Shown in pieces: positions 1 to 6,285 of a stretch of DNA of 7,261 nt. The notes below the pieces were generated by a model that saw nothing but the letters and a program-made list of their open reading frames with translations, did no database searches and had not been told where the DNA came from. The position numbers were made by a program, and so were the translations under genes. Source of the DNA: Deltaproteobacteria bacterium. Its GTDB lineage: Bacteria; Desulfobacterota; Deferrimicrobia; Deferrimicrobiales; Deferrimicrobiaceae. Each line of letters begins with the position of its first letter. Position 1 is the first letter of the stretch. Location: assembly GCA_003105225.1 (NCBI GenBank), contig PQAK01000077.1:1-7261 (forward strand), written 5' to 3'.

Positions 1-182
1 ATCGCGGCGATCTCGTCCTCCATCTGCAGGAACGCCCCGCCGATCTGCGGGAGGCGCCTCGCCATGAACTCGGCCACCTCGGTCGACGGGGTGATCGGGT
101 AGCCGGCGAAGAAGTTGCACCCCGCGTAGACGGCGCCCTCCGCGCACGCCTCGTTACCCTGGAGCAGCTTGATCTTGCCCAC
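1..182 (-). CDS. korA: 2-oxoglutarate:ferredoxin oxidoreductase alpha subunit, N-terminal fragment
   Basis: Only the first 60 codons are in the window; the gene continues past the left edge. The family catalyses CoA-dependent oxidative decarboxylation of a 2-oxoacid, passing electrons to ferredoxin, with TPP bound between alpha and beta subunits. Visible family signatures are GNEACAEGA (residues 9-17), the YPITPST motif (28-34) of the pyrimidine-binding domain, and the acidic EDE (55-57) of the alpha subunit. The start is a GTG at 182, chosen because translation there gives the family's usual MGK-type beginning and because an AAGGAG ribosome site sits 7 nt upstream. It follows the ferredoxin gene by 37 nt and lies in one line with sucCD, which is why I favour 2-oxoglutarate as substrate. 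A branched-chain 2-oxoacid (Vor) or pyruvate enzyme cannot be excluded from 60 residues. beta and gamma subunit genes are expected downstream. Confidence 0.88.
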   Translation of the reverse strand, partial: MGKIKLLQGNEACAEGAVYAGCNFFAGYPITPSTEVAEFMARRLPQIGGAFLQMEDEIAA

Positions 183-196
183 CGTGTCTCTCCTTT
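183..196 (-). promoter_or_regulatory. Ribosome binding site deciding the GTG start of korA
   Basis: On the minus strand AAAGGAGA (plus 189-196) lies 7 nt ahead of GTG at 182. No in-frame ATG nearby keeps the conserved N-terminus, so this Shine-Dalgarno sequence fixes the non-ATG start. Confidence 0.8.
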
Positions 197-201
197 GTGG
201 T

Positions 202-217
202 TTCCGCCTGCGCGGAA
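202..217 (-). other. Small inverted repeat between korD and korA
   Basis: A perfect 6-bp inverted repeat, TTCCGC/GCGGAA with a 4-nt loop, lies between the korD stop and the korA ribosome site. In mRNA it would form a short hairpin just 5' of the korA Shine-Dalgarno. There is no U-tract, so it is not an intrinsic terminator. It might tune relative expression of the two cistrons, or be chance in GC-rich DNA. Confidence 0.3.
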
Positions 218-219
218 CG

Positions 220-453
220 CTATTTCTTCTCGACGAAGATGGCGAAATCGGGGCACCGCAGCTCGCACGCCATGCAGATCGTGCACTTGTCGATGTCCAC
301 CACCTTCACCTTGAACATGTCCATCCCCAGCACCTGCGTGGGGCACAGCTTCACGCAGATCTCGCACCCCTTGCAGTAGCGCGGGATGATGCTGATCTTG
401 ACCTTCGGGTTCTCGGTCGCCTCGATCTTCTCCACCGCTTGCGTCTTCGACAT
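220..453 (-). CDS. korD: 2x[4Fe-4S] ferredoxin-type subunit of 2-oxoglutarate:ferredoxin oxidoreductase
   Basis: A 77-residue protein with two full CxxCxxCxxxCP cluster motifs: C27, C30, C33, C37-P38 and C57, C60, C63, C67-P68. This is the classical eight-cysteine fold carrying two [4Fe-4S] clusters. The roughly 25 residues before the first cysteine and the short tail fit the delta (KorD/VorD) subunit, which relays electrons from the TPP-containing subunits to free ferredoxin. It is cytoplasmic: no signal peptide or membrane segment is visible. The ATG at 453 is preceded by a purine-rich AGGAAGGAAGAGG stretch. It lies 16 nt after sucD and 37 nt before korA, so co-translation in one operon is likely. 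A free-standing ferredoxin is the alternative, but the position directly before korA makes the subunit assignment much more likely. Confidence 0.92.
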   Translation of the reverse strand: MSKTQAVEKIEATENPKVKISIIPRYCKGCEICVKLCPTQVLGMDMFKVKVVDIDKCTICMACELRCPDFAIFVEKK

Positions 454-469
454 GTCGCCTCTTCCTTCC

Positions 470-1351
470 TTAATGGACTTTCTTGCCCAGCGTTTTCATC
501 AGCGTGATCCCCAGGTCCGACGGGGCCTCGGAAACCGCGATCCCCGCGGCCCGGAAGGCCGCGATCTTCTCCGCCGCGGTGCCCTTCCCGCCGGAGATGA
601 TGGCGCCCGCGTGCCCCATCCGCTTCCCCTTCGGGGCGGTCTGCCCGGCGACGAACCCGACCACCGGCTTGGTCATCTTCGCCTTCACGAACGCGGCGGC
701 CTCCTCCTCGGCCGTCCCGCCGATCTCGCCGATCATGATGACCGCCTCGGTCTTCGGGTCGGCCTGGAACGCGGAGAGCACGTCGATGAAGTTCGTCCCG
801 TTGATCGGGTCGCCGCCGATCCCGACGCAGGTGGACTGCCCCAGCCCCAGCTGGGTCACCTGGTGGACCGCCTCGTAGGTCAGCGTTCCGGAGCGGGAGA
901 CGATGCCGATCGTCCCCGGCCGGTGGATGTAGCCCGGCATGATGCCGATCTTGCACTCGCCGGGGGTGATGATCCCCGGGCAGTTGGGGCCGATGAGCCG
1001 GGTCTTCTTCCCCTCCATGTACCGCTTCACCTTCACCATGTCGAGGATGGGGATCCCCTCGGTGATGCAGACCACGAGGTCGAGCCCCGCGTCGACCGCC
1101 TCGCAGATCGCGTCCGCGGCGAAGGCCGGGGGAACGTAGATGACCGAGGCGTTGGCGCCCGTCGCCTTGACGGCGTCGGCCACGGTGTGGAACACCGGGA
1201 CGCCCTCCACCTGGGAGCCCGCCTTGCCCGGGGTCACGCCGCCGACGATCTTCGTGCCGTACTCCAGCATCTGCTTGGTGTGGAACGCCCCCACGGCGCC
1301 GGTGATCCCCTGGACGAGAAGCTTCGTGTTTGTATCGACCCAGATGCTCAT
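470..1351 (-). CDS. sucD: Succinyl-CoA synthetase, alpha subunit
   Basis: A full-length 293-residue alpha subunit of succinate-CoA ligase, which with SucC interconverts succinyl-CoA plus NDP and phosphate with succinate, CoA and NTP. The N-terminal CoA-binding Rossmann domain shows VQGITGAVGAFHT (residues 13-25) and PGKAG (41-45). The ligase domain has GPNCPGIITP (121-130), GIGGDPINGT (177-186) and the phosphohistidine loop GKRMGHAGAIISGG with catalytic H247, matching His246 of the E. coli enzyme. The start MSIWVD at 1351 has a GAGGGG ribosome site that overlaps the sucC stop codon; the gap to sucC is 10 nt, as expected for two subunits made in equal amounts. Downstream comes korD after 16 nt. 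Malate-CoA ligase (MtkB) is homologous, but the kor neighbours favour the succinate enzyme. Confidence 0.96.
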   Translation of the reverse strand: MSIWVDTNTKLLVQGITGAVGAFHTKQMLEYGTKIVGGVTPGKAGSQVEGVPVFHTVADAVKATGANASVIYVPPAFAADAICEAVDAGLDLVVCITEGIPILDMVKVKRYMEGKKTRLIGPNCPGIITPGECKIGIMPGYIHRPGTIGIVSRSGTLTYEAVHQVTQLGLGQSTCVGIGGDPINGTNFIDVLSAFQADPKTEAVIMIGEIGGTAEEEAAAFVKAKMTKPVVGFVAGQTAPKGKRMGHAGAIISGGKGTAAEKIAAFRAAGIAVSEAPSDLGITLMKTLGKKVH

Positions 1352-1361
1352 GTTCGCCCCC

Positions 1362-2528
1362 TCACTTCGCCTGGCCGGCGGCGGCCACGACTTTTTGTGC
1401 CGCGTCCTTCATGTCGGACGCGGAGATGATGTTGAGCTTCGACGCGGCGAGGATCTCCTTCCCCTTTTCCACGTTGGTCCCCTCGAGGCGGACCACCAGC
1501 GGCACCGTGAGGCCGAGCGTCTTCGCCGCCGCGACGACGCCCTCCGCGATGATGTCGCACCGCATGATCCCGCCGAAGATGTTGACCAGGATCGCCTTGA
1601 CCTTCGGGTCGGACAGGATGAGCCGGAAGGCGTTGGTCACCTGCTCCGCGCTGGCCCCGCCGCCGACGTCGAGGAAGTTCGCCGGGGCGCCGCCCGACAT
1701 CTTGATCATGTCCATCGTCGCCATCGCCAGCCCCGCGCCGTTCACCATGCAGCCGATGTTGCCGTCGAGGCTGATGTAGGAGAGGTCGAACTTGGACGCC
1801 TCGGTCTCCGTCGGGTCCTCCTCGTCGAAGTCGCGCATGGCCTGGATGTCCTTGTGGCGGAACAGCCCGTTGCCGTCGAAGTTCATCTTGGCGTCGAGGG
1901 CGACGACGTCGCCGCCCTCGGTGATCACCAGCGGGTTGATCTCGGCCAGGGAGCAGTCCGTGTCGACGAAGGCGTTGTACAGCCCCGTCATGAACCGGAC
2001 CGCCTTGCCGGTGAGCTCGGGGGGGATGGAAAGGCCGAAGGCGAGCTTCCGCGCCTGGTAGGGCATGAGCCCCACCGCCGGGTCGACCCACTCCTTCAGG
2101 ATCTTCTCCGGCGTTTTCGCGGCGACGGTCTCGATCTCCATGCCGCCCTCGGTGGAGGCCATCATGACGACCCGGGACACGGCCCGGTCGATGACCATCC
2201 CGAGGTAGAGCTCCTTCTTGATCGCGCTCGCCTGCTCGACGAGCACCCGTTTCACCTTCTTCCCCTGCGGCCCGGTCTGGTGGGTCACCAGGTTCATCCC
2301 GATGATCTGCTTGGAGAACTCCCTCGCCTCGTCGTGGGTCTTGGCGAGCTTCACGCCCCCGCCCTTTCCCCGTCCGCCCGCGTGGATCTGGGCCTTGACC
2401 ACGACCGGCGTCCCGAACTCCTTGGCGATGTCCTCCGCCTCCGCGGGGGTGTCCGCCACCTTGCCCTTCGGAACGGCCACACCGTACTTCGCCAGCACCG
2501 ACTTGGCCTGATACTCGTGAATGTTCAT
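1362..2528 (-). CDS. sucC: Succinyl-CoA synthetase, beta subunit (ATP-grasp)
   Basis: A complete 388-residue beta subunit, the usual bacterial length. It opens with the canonical MNIHEYQAK, which fixes the ATG at 2528, preceded by a GGAGGAG ribosome site. The ATP-grasp nucleotide-binding region includes QIHAGGRGKGGGVKL (residues 47-61). N198 in EINPL and D212 in LDAKMNF match the E. coli Mg-nucleotide ligands Asn199 and Asp213. The C-terminal ligase domain carries GNIGCMVNGAGLAMATMD (256-273), NIFGGIMRCD (316-325) and VVRLEGTNVEKG (345-356), the region that meets the alpha-subunit phosphohistidine. It phosphorylates ADP or GDP during succinyl-CoA cleavage; which nucleotide is preferred cannot be read safely here. 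It is followed by sucD after 10 nt and preceded by mdh after a 141-nt gap with a hairpin, so it may have its own promoter or be controlled by that structure. Confidence 0.96.
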   Translation of the reverse strand: MNIHEYQAKSVLAKYGVAVPKGKVADTPAEAEDIAKEFGTPVVVKAQIHAGGRGKGGGVKLAKTHDEAREFSKQIIGMNLVTHQTGPQGKKVKRVLVEQASAIKKELYLGMVIDRAVSRVVMMASTEGGMEIETVAAKTPEKILKEWVDPAVGLMPYQARKLAFGLSIPPELTGKAVRFMTGLYNAFVDTDCSLAEINPLVITEGGDVVALDAKMNFDGNGLFRHKDIQAMRDFDEEDPTETEASKFDLSYISLDGNIGCMVNGAGLAMATMDMIKMSGGAPANFLDVGGGASAEQVTNAFRLILSDPKVKAILVNIFGGIMRCDIIAEGVVAAAKTLGLTVPLVVRLEGTNVEKGKEILAASKLNIISASDMKDAAQKVVAAAGQAK

Positions 2529-2626
2529 GACCCCTCGGCTCCTCCCGGTTATAGTGTCAGCGGATGTTCAGCGACGCGTACGAACAGCGCGGCAGGGTCC
2601 GGATGATGTCCATTGTAACAGACGCG

Positions 2627-2650
2627 CCGGCCCCCCTGGCGGGGGGCCGG
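2627..2650 (-). terminator. Strong GC hairpin between mdh and sucC, without U-tract
   Basis: A perfect 10-bp inverted repeat (CCGGCCCCCC / GGGGGGCCGG) with a 4-nt loop begins 19 nt after the mdh stop. It is followed on the minus strand by CGCGTCTGTTACAA, which lacks a run of T. The hairpin is strong, but the intrinsic-terminator signature is incomplete. It could be a partial terminator or attenuator that lowers sucCD-kor transcription relative to mdh, or a 3'-end stabilising structure left after processing. The rest of the 141-nt gap holds no convincing gene or promoter. Confidence 0.5.
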
Positions 2651-2669
2651 AAGCCCCGCAGCGACGATC

Positions 2670-3611
2670 CTAGAATCCCAGCCGGTCCACGGCCGCGCAC
2701 AGCTCCTTGACCGCTTCGGCCGACTTCTTCAACGCCGCGGACTCCTCCGCGGCCAGCTTGAATTTCACCACTTCCTCGACCCCATCCTGCCCGAGCTTCG
2801 CCGGGAGGCCGACGAACAGCCCGTCGCAGCCGTCGTACTTGCCGCTGGAAAGGACGGCGCACGGCAGGATCATCTTCTTGTCCAGGAGGATGGATTCGCA
2901 CATCTGCACCGCCGCCGCCGACGGGGCGTAGTAGGCCGAGCCGGTCTTCAGCAGGGCGACGATCTCGCCGCCGCCCTTCCGCGTGCGCTCGACGATCGCG
3001 TCGAGCTTCTGCCTGGGGATCAGGTCCTCCACCGGGATCCCGGCGACGGTCGTGTACTTGGTGGACGGCACCATCGTGTCGCCGTGGCCGCCCAGGACGA
3101 AGGCGGTGATGTCCTTCACGGAAACGCCCAGCTCCATCGCGATGAAGCAGCGGAACCGCGCGGAGTCGAGGATCCCCGCCATTCCCATCACCTTGTTCGC
3201 GGGAAGCTTGCTGTGCTTGTGGGCCACGTAGGTCATCGCGTCGAGCGGGTTCGACACGACGATGATCATCGCCTCCGGGGACTTCGCGATCGCCTTGAGG
3301 GTCACGTCCTTCACGATCCCCGCGTTGACCTTGAGGAGGTCGTCGCGGCTCATCCCCGGCTTGCGGGCCAGCCCCGACGTGATGACGACGATGTCGGAGT
3401 CCGCCGTCTCCTCGTAGCCGTTCGTGCCGACGACCTTGCTGTCGTAGCCGTAGACCGGGCCGGACTGCATCAGGTCGAGCGCCTTGCCCTGCGGCATCCC
3501 CTCGACGATGTCGACGAGCACGACGTCGCAGAAGTCCTTCTCCGCCAGCCGCTGGGCGGTGGTCGCGCCGACGTTCCCGCCGCCGATCACGGTGATCTTC
3601 TTACGGCTCAT
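2670..3611 (-). CDS. mdh: NAD-dependent malate dehydrogenase, LDH-like type
   Basis: A 313-residue enzyme of the lactate/malate dehydrogenase family that interconverts malate and oxaloacetate in the cytoplasm. The Rossmann glycine motif GGGNVG lies at residues 10-15, and D34 at the end of beta-2 points to NAD rather than NADP. The substrate loop ARKPGMSR (82-89) has arginine at R83, where lactate dehydrogenases carry glutamine, so this is a malate enzyme. Other active-site residues are R89, N121 in SNPLD, D149 and R152 in DSARFR, and the catalytic H176 in GGHGDTM. The length and LDH-like sequence fit the tetrameric bacterial type. The ATG at 3611 has an AAGGAGG site about 6 nt upstream. It is the first enzyme gene after a promoter at 3748-3777 and is preceded by a possible short leader ORF whose TGA overlaps its ATG. 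sucC follows after 141 nt. Confidence 0.97.
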   Translation of the reverse strand: MSRKKITVIGGGNVGATTAQRLAEKDFCDVVLVDIVEGMPQGKALDLMQSGPVYGYDSKVVGTNGYEETADSDIVVITSGLARKPGMSRDDLLKVNAGIVKDVTLKAIAKSPEAMIIVVSNPLDAMTYVAHKHSKLPANKVMGMAGILDSARFRCFIAMELGVSVKDITAFVLGGHGDTMVPSTKYTTVAGIPVEDLIPRQKLDAIVERTRKGGGEIVALLKTGSAYYAPSAAAVQMCESILLDKKMILPCAVLSSGKYDGCDGLFVGLPAKLGQDGVEEVVKFKLAAEESAALKKSAEAVKELCAAVDRLGF

Positions 3612-3676
3612 CTGGTCCCTCCTTGGATCCGGTCGGAATCGTTCACGGCGTCCGAAGACCCGTGGAACAGGGCCAT
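3608..3676 (-). CDS. Possible 22-residue leader peptide upstream of mdh
   Basis: A short ORF begins ATG-GCC-CTG at 3676, about 4 nt after a good GGAGGG ribosome site (plus 3681-3686). It runs 22 codons in the mdh leader and stops at TGA in the sequence ATGA, where the A-T-G is the mdh start. Such overlap is typical of translational coupling. The peptide starts MALFHGSS and ends GGTR; it is hydrophilic, shows no motif I recognise and has no run of one amino acid that would suggest classical attenuation. The mdh ribosome site lies inside its last codons, so translating it would expose or occlude that site. It could equally be a chance ORF; only the combination of ribosome site and exact stop/start overlap supports it. 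Confidence 0.35.
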   Translation of the reverse strand: MALFHGSSDAVNDSDRIQGGTR

Positions 3677-3747
3677 CGTTCCCTCCGTGACCGAAGTGAT
3701 GATGAATTCCGGTGGCAGGGCAGGGGGTCCCCCCGTTCGCCCTGCAT

Positions 3748-3777
3748 ACAGTATCCGAACGGGTTCCGGATTGTCAA
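3748..3777 (-). promoter_or_regulatory. Sigma-70-like promoter of the mdh operon
   Basis: A perfect -35 TTGACA (plus 3772-3777) is followed 18 nt later by TACTGT (plus 3748-3753), or 16 nt later by GATACT (3750-3755). Transcription would start near 3741 and leave a leader of about 130 nt before mdh. It lies just behind the idh terminator, as expected for a fresh transcription unit. The -10 is weak and the -35 is perfect. Confidence 0.6.
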
Positions 3778-3803
3778 GGCGAATCCGGCCGGTCCGGAAC
3801 CCG
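3760..3803. repeat. 11-bp inverted repeat straddling the mdh -35 box
   Basis: CGGGTTCCGGA at 3760-3770 and its exact reverse complement TCCGGAACCCG at 3793-3803 are 22 bp apart, with the -35 hexamer between them. One arm sits in the -35/-10 spacer and the other upstream of -35. Centre-to-centre distance is 33 bp, about three helical turns. This is the geometry of a possible operator pair. CCGG-rich repeats also arise easily in GC-rich DNA. Confidence 0.4.
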
Positions 3804-3807
3804 CCGC

Positions 3808-3820
3808 ACCCATCGGAAAA
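3808..3820. repeat. 13-nt direct repeat, copy 1 (upstream of mdh promoter)
   Basis: ACCCATCGGAAAA occurs here and again exactly, in the same orientation, at 6237-6249 in the idh leader. This copy overlaps the T-tract end of the idh terminator, so part of its A-run has another explanation. Confidence 0.4.
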
Positions 3821-3848
3821 AAGGCGCCCGGACCGGTCCGGGCGCCTT
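3817..3848 (-). terminator. Intrinsic terminator of idh
   Basis: A perfect 28-nt palindrome at 3821-3848 (AAGGCGCCCGGACC and its reverse complement) begins 32 nt past the idh stop. On the minus strand it leads into a run of six T (plus 3817-3822). A GC-rich stem followed by a U-tract is the full rho-independent signature. The stem centre will form its loop by opening the middle base pairs. It separates idh from the mdh unit. Confidence 0.9.
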
Positions 3849-3880
3849 GACGGCGGGTCCTGGGAGCGCCTCCCGCCTCC

Positions 3881-6133
3881 TTACAGCGCGGCCTCCTCGG
3901 CGAGCATCCCATCCACGATGGCGTTCAGGGTGGGGCTGGGGCGCATCGCCTTCTCCGTCTTCACCGGGTCCGGCTGGTAGTAGCCGCCGATGTCCAGCGG
4001 CTTCCCCTGGGCGCCGATCAGCTCCTCGTTGATCTTCGCCTCGTTGTCCTCCAGCCGCTTCGCCACCTTGGCGAAACGCGCCGCCAGCTCCTTGTCCCTG
4101 GTCTGCGCGGCCAGCGCCTGCGCCCAGTACATGGCGAGGTAGAAATGGCTGCCCCGGTTGTCGATCTGGCCGACCTTGCGGGCGGGCGACTTGTTGTTGT
4201 CGAGGAACTTGGCGATCGCCTGGTCGAGCGTATCGGCCAGGATCTTGACCTTTTCATTCTTGTAGGCGCCGCTCAGATGCTCCAGCGAGGCCCCGAACGC
4301 CGAGAACTCCCCGAGGGAGTCCCAGCGCAGGTAGCCTTCCTTCAGGAACTGCTGGACGTGCTTGGGCGCCGAGCCGCCGGCGCCCGTCTCGAAGAGCCCG
4401 CCGCCGGCCAGCAGCGGGACGATCGAGAGCATCTTGGCGCTGGTGCCGATCTCGAGGATCGGGAACAGGTCGGTCAGGTAGTCGCGGAGCGCGTTGCCGG
4501 TGACGGAGATCGTGTCCTTCCCCTCCCGGATCCGCTCCAGCGAGAACTGCATCGCCTCCACCGGGGCGAGGATGCGGATCTCCAGCCCCTTCGTGTCGTG
4601 GTCCTTCAGGTACGTCTCGACCTTCGCGATGACCTGCGCGTCGTGCGCCCGGTTCCTGTCGAGCCAGAAGACGGCCGGCGCTCCGGTCGCCCGCGCACGA
4701 TTCACGGCCAGCTTCACCCAGTCGCGGATCGGGATGTCCTTCGCCTGGCACGCCCGGAAGACGTCGCCTTCCTCGACCTTCTGCTCGAGCAGCGTGGCGC
4801 CCGTGGCGGCGTCGACGATGCGGATCTTCCCGCTTCCGGGCGCCTGGAACGTCTTGTCGTGCGAACCGTATTCCTCAGCCTGCTGCGCCATGAGGCCGAC
4901 GTTGGGAACACTCCCGATCGTCGCGGGATCCAGGGCGCCGTTCTTCCTGCAGTCCTCGATGATTTCCCTGTACGTGGTCGCGTAGCAGCGGTCGGGGATC
5001 ATCGCCTTGGTCTCGTGCTGCTTCCCGTCCGGCCCCCACATCTTCCCGGCCTCGCGGACGACGACGGGCATCGACGCGTCGACGATGATGTCGTTCGGCA
5101 CGTGCAGGTTCGTGATCCCCTTGTCCGAGTCGACCATCGCGAGCGCCGGGCGGATCTTGTACACCGCCTGGATGTCCGCCTCGATCTCCGCCTTCTTGTC
5201 CGCCGGCAGGCTCTCGATCTTCTTGTAGAGGTCGCCCAGGCCCATGTTCGGATTGACGCCCGCTGCTTTCAGCGCGGCCGCGTGCTTTTCGAAGACGGGC
5301 TGGAAGAAGACGGTGACGGCGTGGCCGAACAGGATGGGATCCGAGACCTTCATCATGGTGGCCTTGAGGTGCAGCGACAGCAGCAGGCCGCTCTTCTTCG
5401 CGTCCTCGATCTGTTCCCCGTAGAACGTCCGCAGCACGCGGACGTCCATGTGGGTCGAGTCGAGGATCTCGCCGTCGAGCAGCGCCAGCTTTTCCTTCAG
5501 GACCGTCACCTTCCCGCCCGCATCGACGAACTCGAACCTCACCGTGGTCGCCTTCGGAACGGTGACGGAGGTCTCGTTGCCGTAGAAGTCGCCGCCGGTC
5601 ATGTGCGCCACGTGCGCCTTCGAGTCCGGGGGCCACGGATAGTTCTTGGGCGGATGCTTCTTCATGAACGCCTTGACGGAGGCCGGCGATCGGCGGTCGG
5701 AGTTCCCCTGGCGCAGCACCGGATTGACGGCGCTTCCCAGGCACTTCGCGTACCTCGCCTGGATCGCCTTCTCGGCGTCGTCCTTCGGGTCCTCGGGGTA
5801 GTCCGGGACCTTGTAGCCGTGCTCCTGCAGCTCCTTGATCGCCGCCTTCAGCTGCGGGATCGAGGCGCTGATGTTCGGCAGCTTGATGATGTTGGCCTCG
5901 GGCGTCTGCGTGAGTGCGCCCAGCTGCGCCAGGTAATCGGGGATCTTTTGGCTCGGGGTGAGGTTTTCCGGGAAGTTCGCGAGGATCCGGCCCGCCAGGG
6001 AGATGTCCCACGTCTCAACGGCGACGCCGGTTCCCTTCGTGAACGCCTGGATGATCGGGAGCAGGGAATAGGTTGCCAGCATGGGGGCTTCGTCGATCTT
6101 CGTCCAGATGATCTTCGCCGTCTTCGCTGTCAT
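3881..6133 (-). CDS. icd: Monomeric NADP-dependent isocitrate dehydrogenase
   Basis: A complete 750-residue protein of the monomeric isocitrate dehydrogenase family (usually about 740 residues), unrelated in length to the roughly 415-residue homodimeric type. It oxidatively decarboxylates isocitrate to 2-oxoglutarate with NADP, in the cytoplasm. By comparison with the Azotobacter vinelandii enzyme, substrate and metal residues are visible: S134, N137 and R141 in GSAVNPVLR, R147 in GNSDRR, K257 in HLKATMMKVSDPI, D352 in IIVDASMP, Y422 in EEYGSHDKTF, and R550-D551 in GNALRD. The NADP-binding side has H592 (APKHVQQF), R603 (YLRWDSLGEF) and R652 (SPARKVGQIDNRGSHFYLA region). The ATG at 6133 has an AAAGGAGA ribosome site 6-7 nt upstream. 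A promoter lies about 125 nt upstream and a strong terminator behind it, so it can be transcribed alone. Chlorobium uses this enzyme type in the reductive TCA cycle, so direction is not fixed by family. Confidence 0.97.
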   Translation of the reverse strand: MTAKTAKIIWTKIDEAPMLATYSLLPIIQAFTKGTGVAVETWDISLAGRILANFPENLTPSQKIPDYLAQLGALTQTPEANIIKLPNISASIPQLKAAIKELQEHGYKVPDYPEDPKDDAEKAIQARYAKCLGSAVNPVLRQGNSDRRSPASVKAFMKKHPPKNYPWPPDSKAHVAHMTGGDFYGNETSVTVPKATTVRFEFVDAGGKVTVLKEKLALLDGEILDSTHMDVRVLRTFYGEQIEDAKKSGLLLSLHLKATMMKVSDPILFGHAVTVFFQPVFEKHAAALKAAGVNPNMGLGDLYKKIESLPADKKAEIEADIQAVYKIRPALAMVDSDKGITNLHVPNDIIVDASMPVVVREAGKMWGPDGKQHETKAMIPDRCYATTYREIIEDCRKNGALDPATIGSVPNVGLMAQQAEEYGSHDKTFQAPGSGKIRIVDAATGATLLEQKVEEGDVFRACQAKDIPIRDWVKLAVNRARATGAPAVFWLDRNRAHDAQVIAKVETYLKDHDTKGLEIRILAPVEAMQFSLERIREGKDTISVTGNALRDYLTDLFPILEIGTSAKMLSIVPLLAGGGLFETGAGGSAPKHVQQFLKEGYLRWDSLGEFSAFGASLEHLSGAYKNEKVKILADTLDQAIAKFLDNNKSPARKVGQIDNRGSHFYLAMYWAQALAAQTRDKELAARFAKVAKRLEDNEAKINEELIGAQGKPLDIGGYYQPDPVKTEKAMRPSPTLNAIVDGMLAEEAAL

Positions 6134-6236
6134 GGTCTCTCCTTTTCGTTTTCGCGCCGGGATCTCCGCAGGGGATTAGAGAGGATACAAGGTTACGGTA
6201 TTGCTGGCGAAATGCAGCCGCGTGCGTCTCGATAAA

Positions 6237-6249
6237 ACCCATCGGAAAA
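6237..6249. repeat. 13-nt direct repeat, copy 2 (idh leader)
   Basis: An exact second copy of ACCCATCGGAAAA from 3808-3820. Here it falls about 10 nt downstream of the predicted -10 box, within the start of the idh leader, and is not part of a terminator. Confidence 0.4.
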
Positions 6250-6258
6250 CGTCTCTAC

Positions 6259-6285
6259 ATAGTATACATCCGGATGCCCTGTCAA
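6259..6285 (-). promoter_or_regulatory. Probable promoter of idh
   Basis: A perfect -35 TTGACA (plus 6280-6285) lies 16 nt after the stop of the upstream gene. The best -10 is TACTAT (6259-6264) at a short 15-nt spacing; TATGTA (6256-6261) at 18 nt is the alternative. A 10-bp palindrome CATCCGGATG (6267-6276) occupies the spacer, which would suit a regulator site. The transcript leader would be about 120 nt and shows no terminator or riboswitch I recognise. Confidence 0.55.

Noticed and set aside
470..2528. Malate-CoA ligase (MtkAB) instead of succinyl-CoA synthetase, given the adjacent mdh
   Set aside because: The two families are homologous, but the sequences carry canonical SucC/SucD openings and the next genes are kor, whose product is succinyl-CoA.
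2548..2553. TATAAC as a -10 box for a sucC promoter
   Set aside because: No acceptable -35 at 15-19 nt, and the implied transcript start would fall at the sucC ribosome site itself.
1140..2606. Long plus-strand open frame of 488 codons opposite sucC and sucD
   Set aside because: It is antisense to two clearly conserved genes. Its Asp/Arg/Val/Leu/His-rich composition is typical of a shadow frame in GC-rich DNA, and no motif is recognisable.
2557..2613. 18-codon ORF (starting MDIIRTL) in the mdh-sucC gap as a leader peptide
   Set aside because: No ribosome binding site before its ATG, and the stop is about 28 nt short of sucC, so there is no coupling signal.
2670..3611. Lactate dehydrogenase
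   Set aside because: The substrate-loop position has arginine (R83 in ARKPGMSR), the malate-type residue, and the neighbours are TCA genes.
4145..6235. Long plus-strand open frame of 696 codons opposite idh
   Set aside because: Low-complexity Arg/Val/Leu/Asp composition and full overlap with a confidently assigned isocitrate dehydrogenase; open only because GC-rich codons avoid stops.
6015..6242. 75-codon ORF starting in the idh leader
   Set aside because: No ribosome site at its ATG, and most of its length overlaps the conserved idh N-terminus in another frame.
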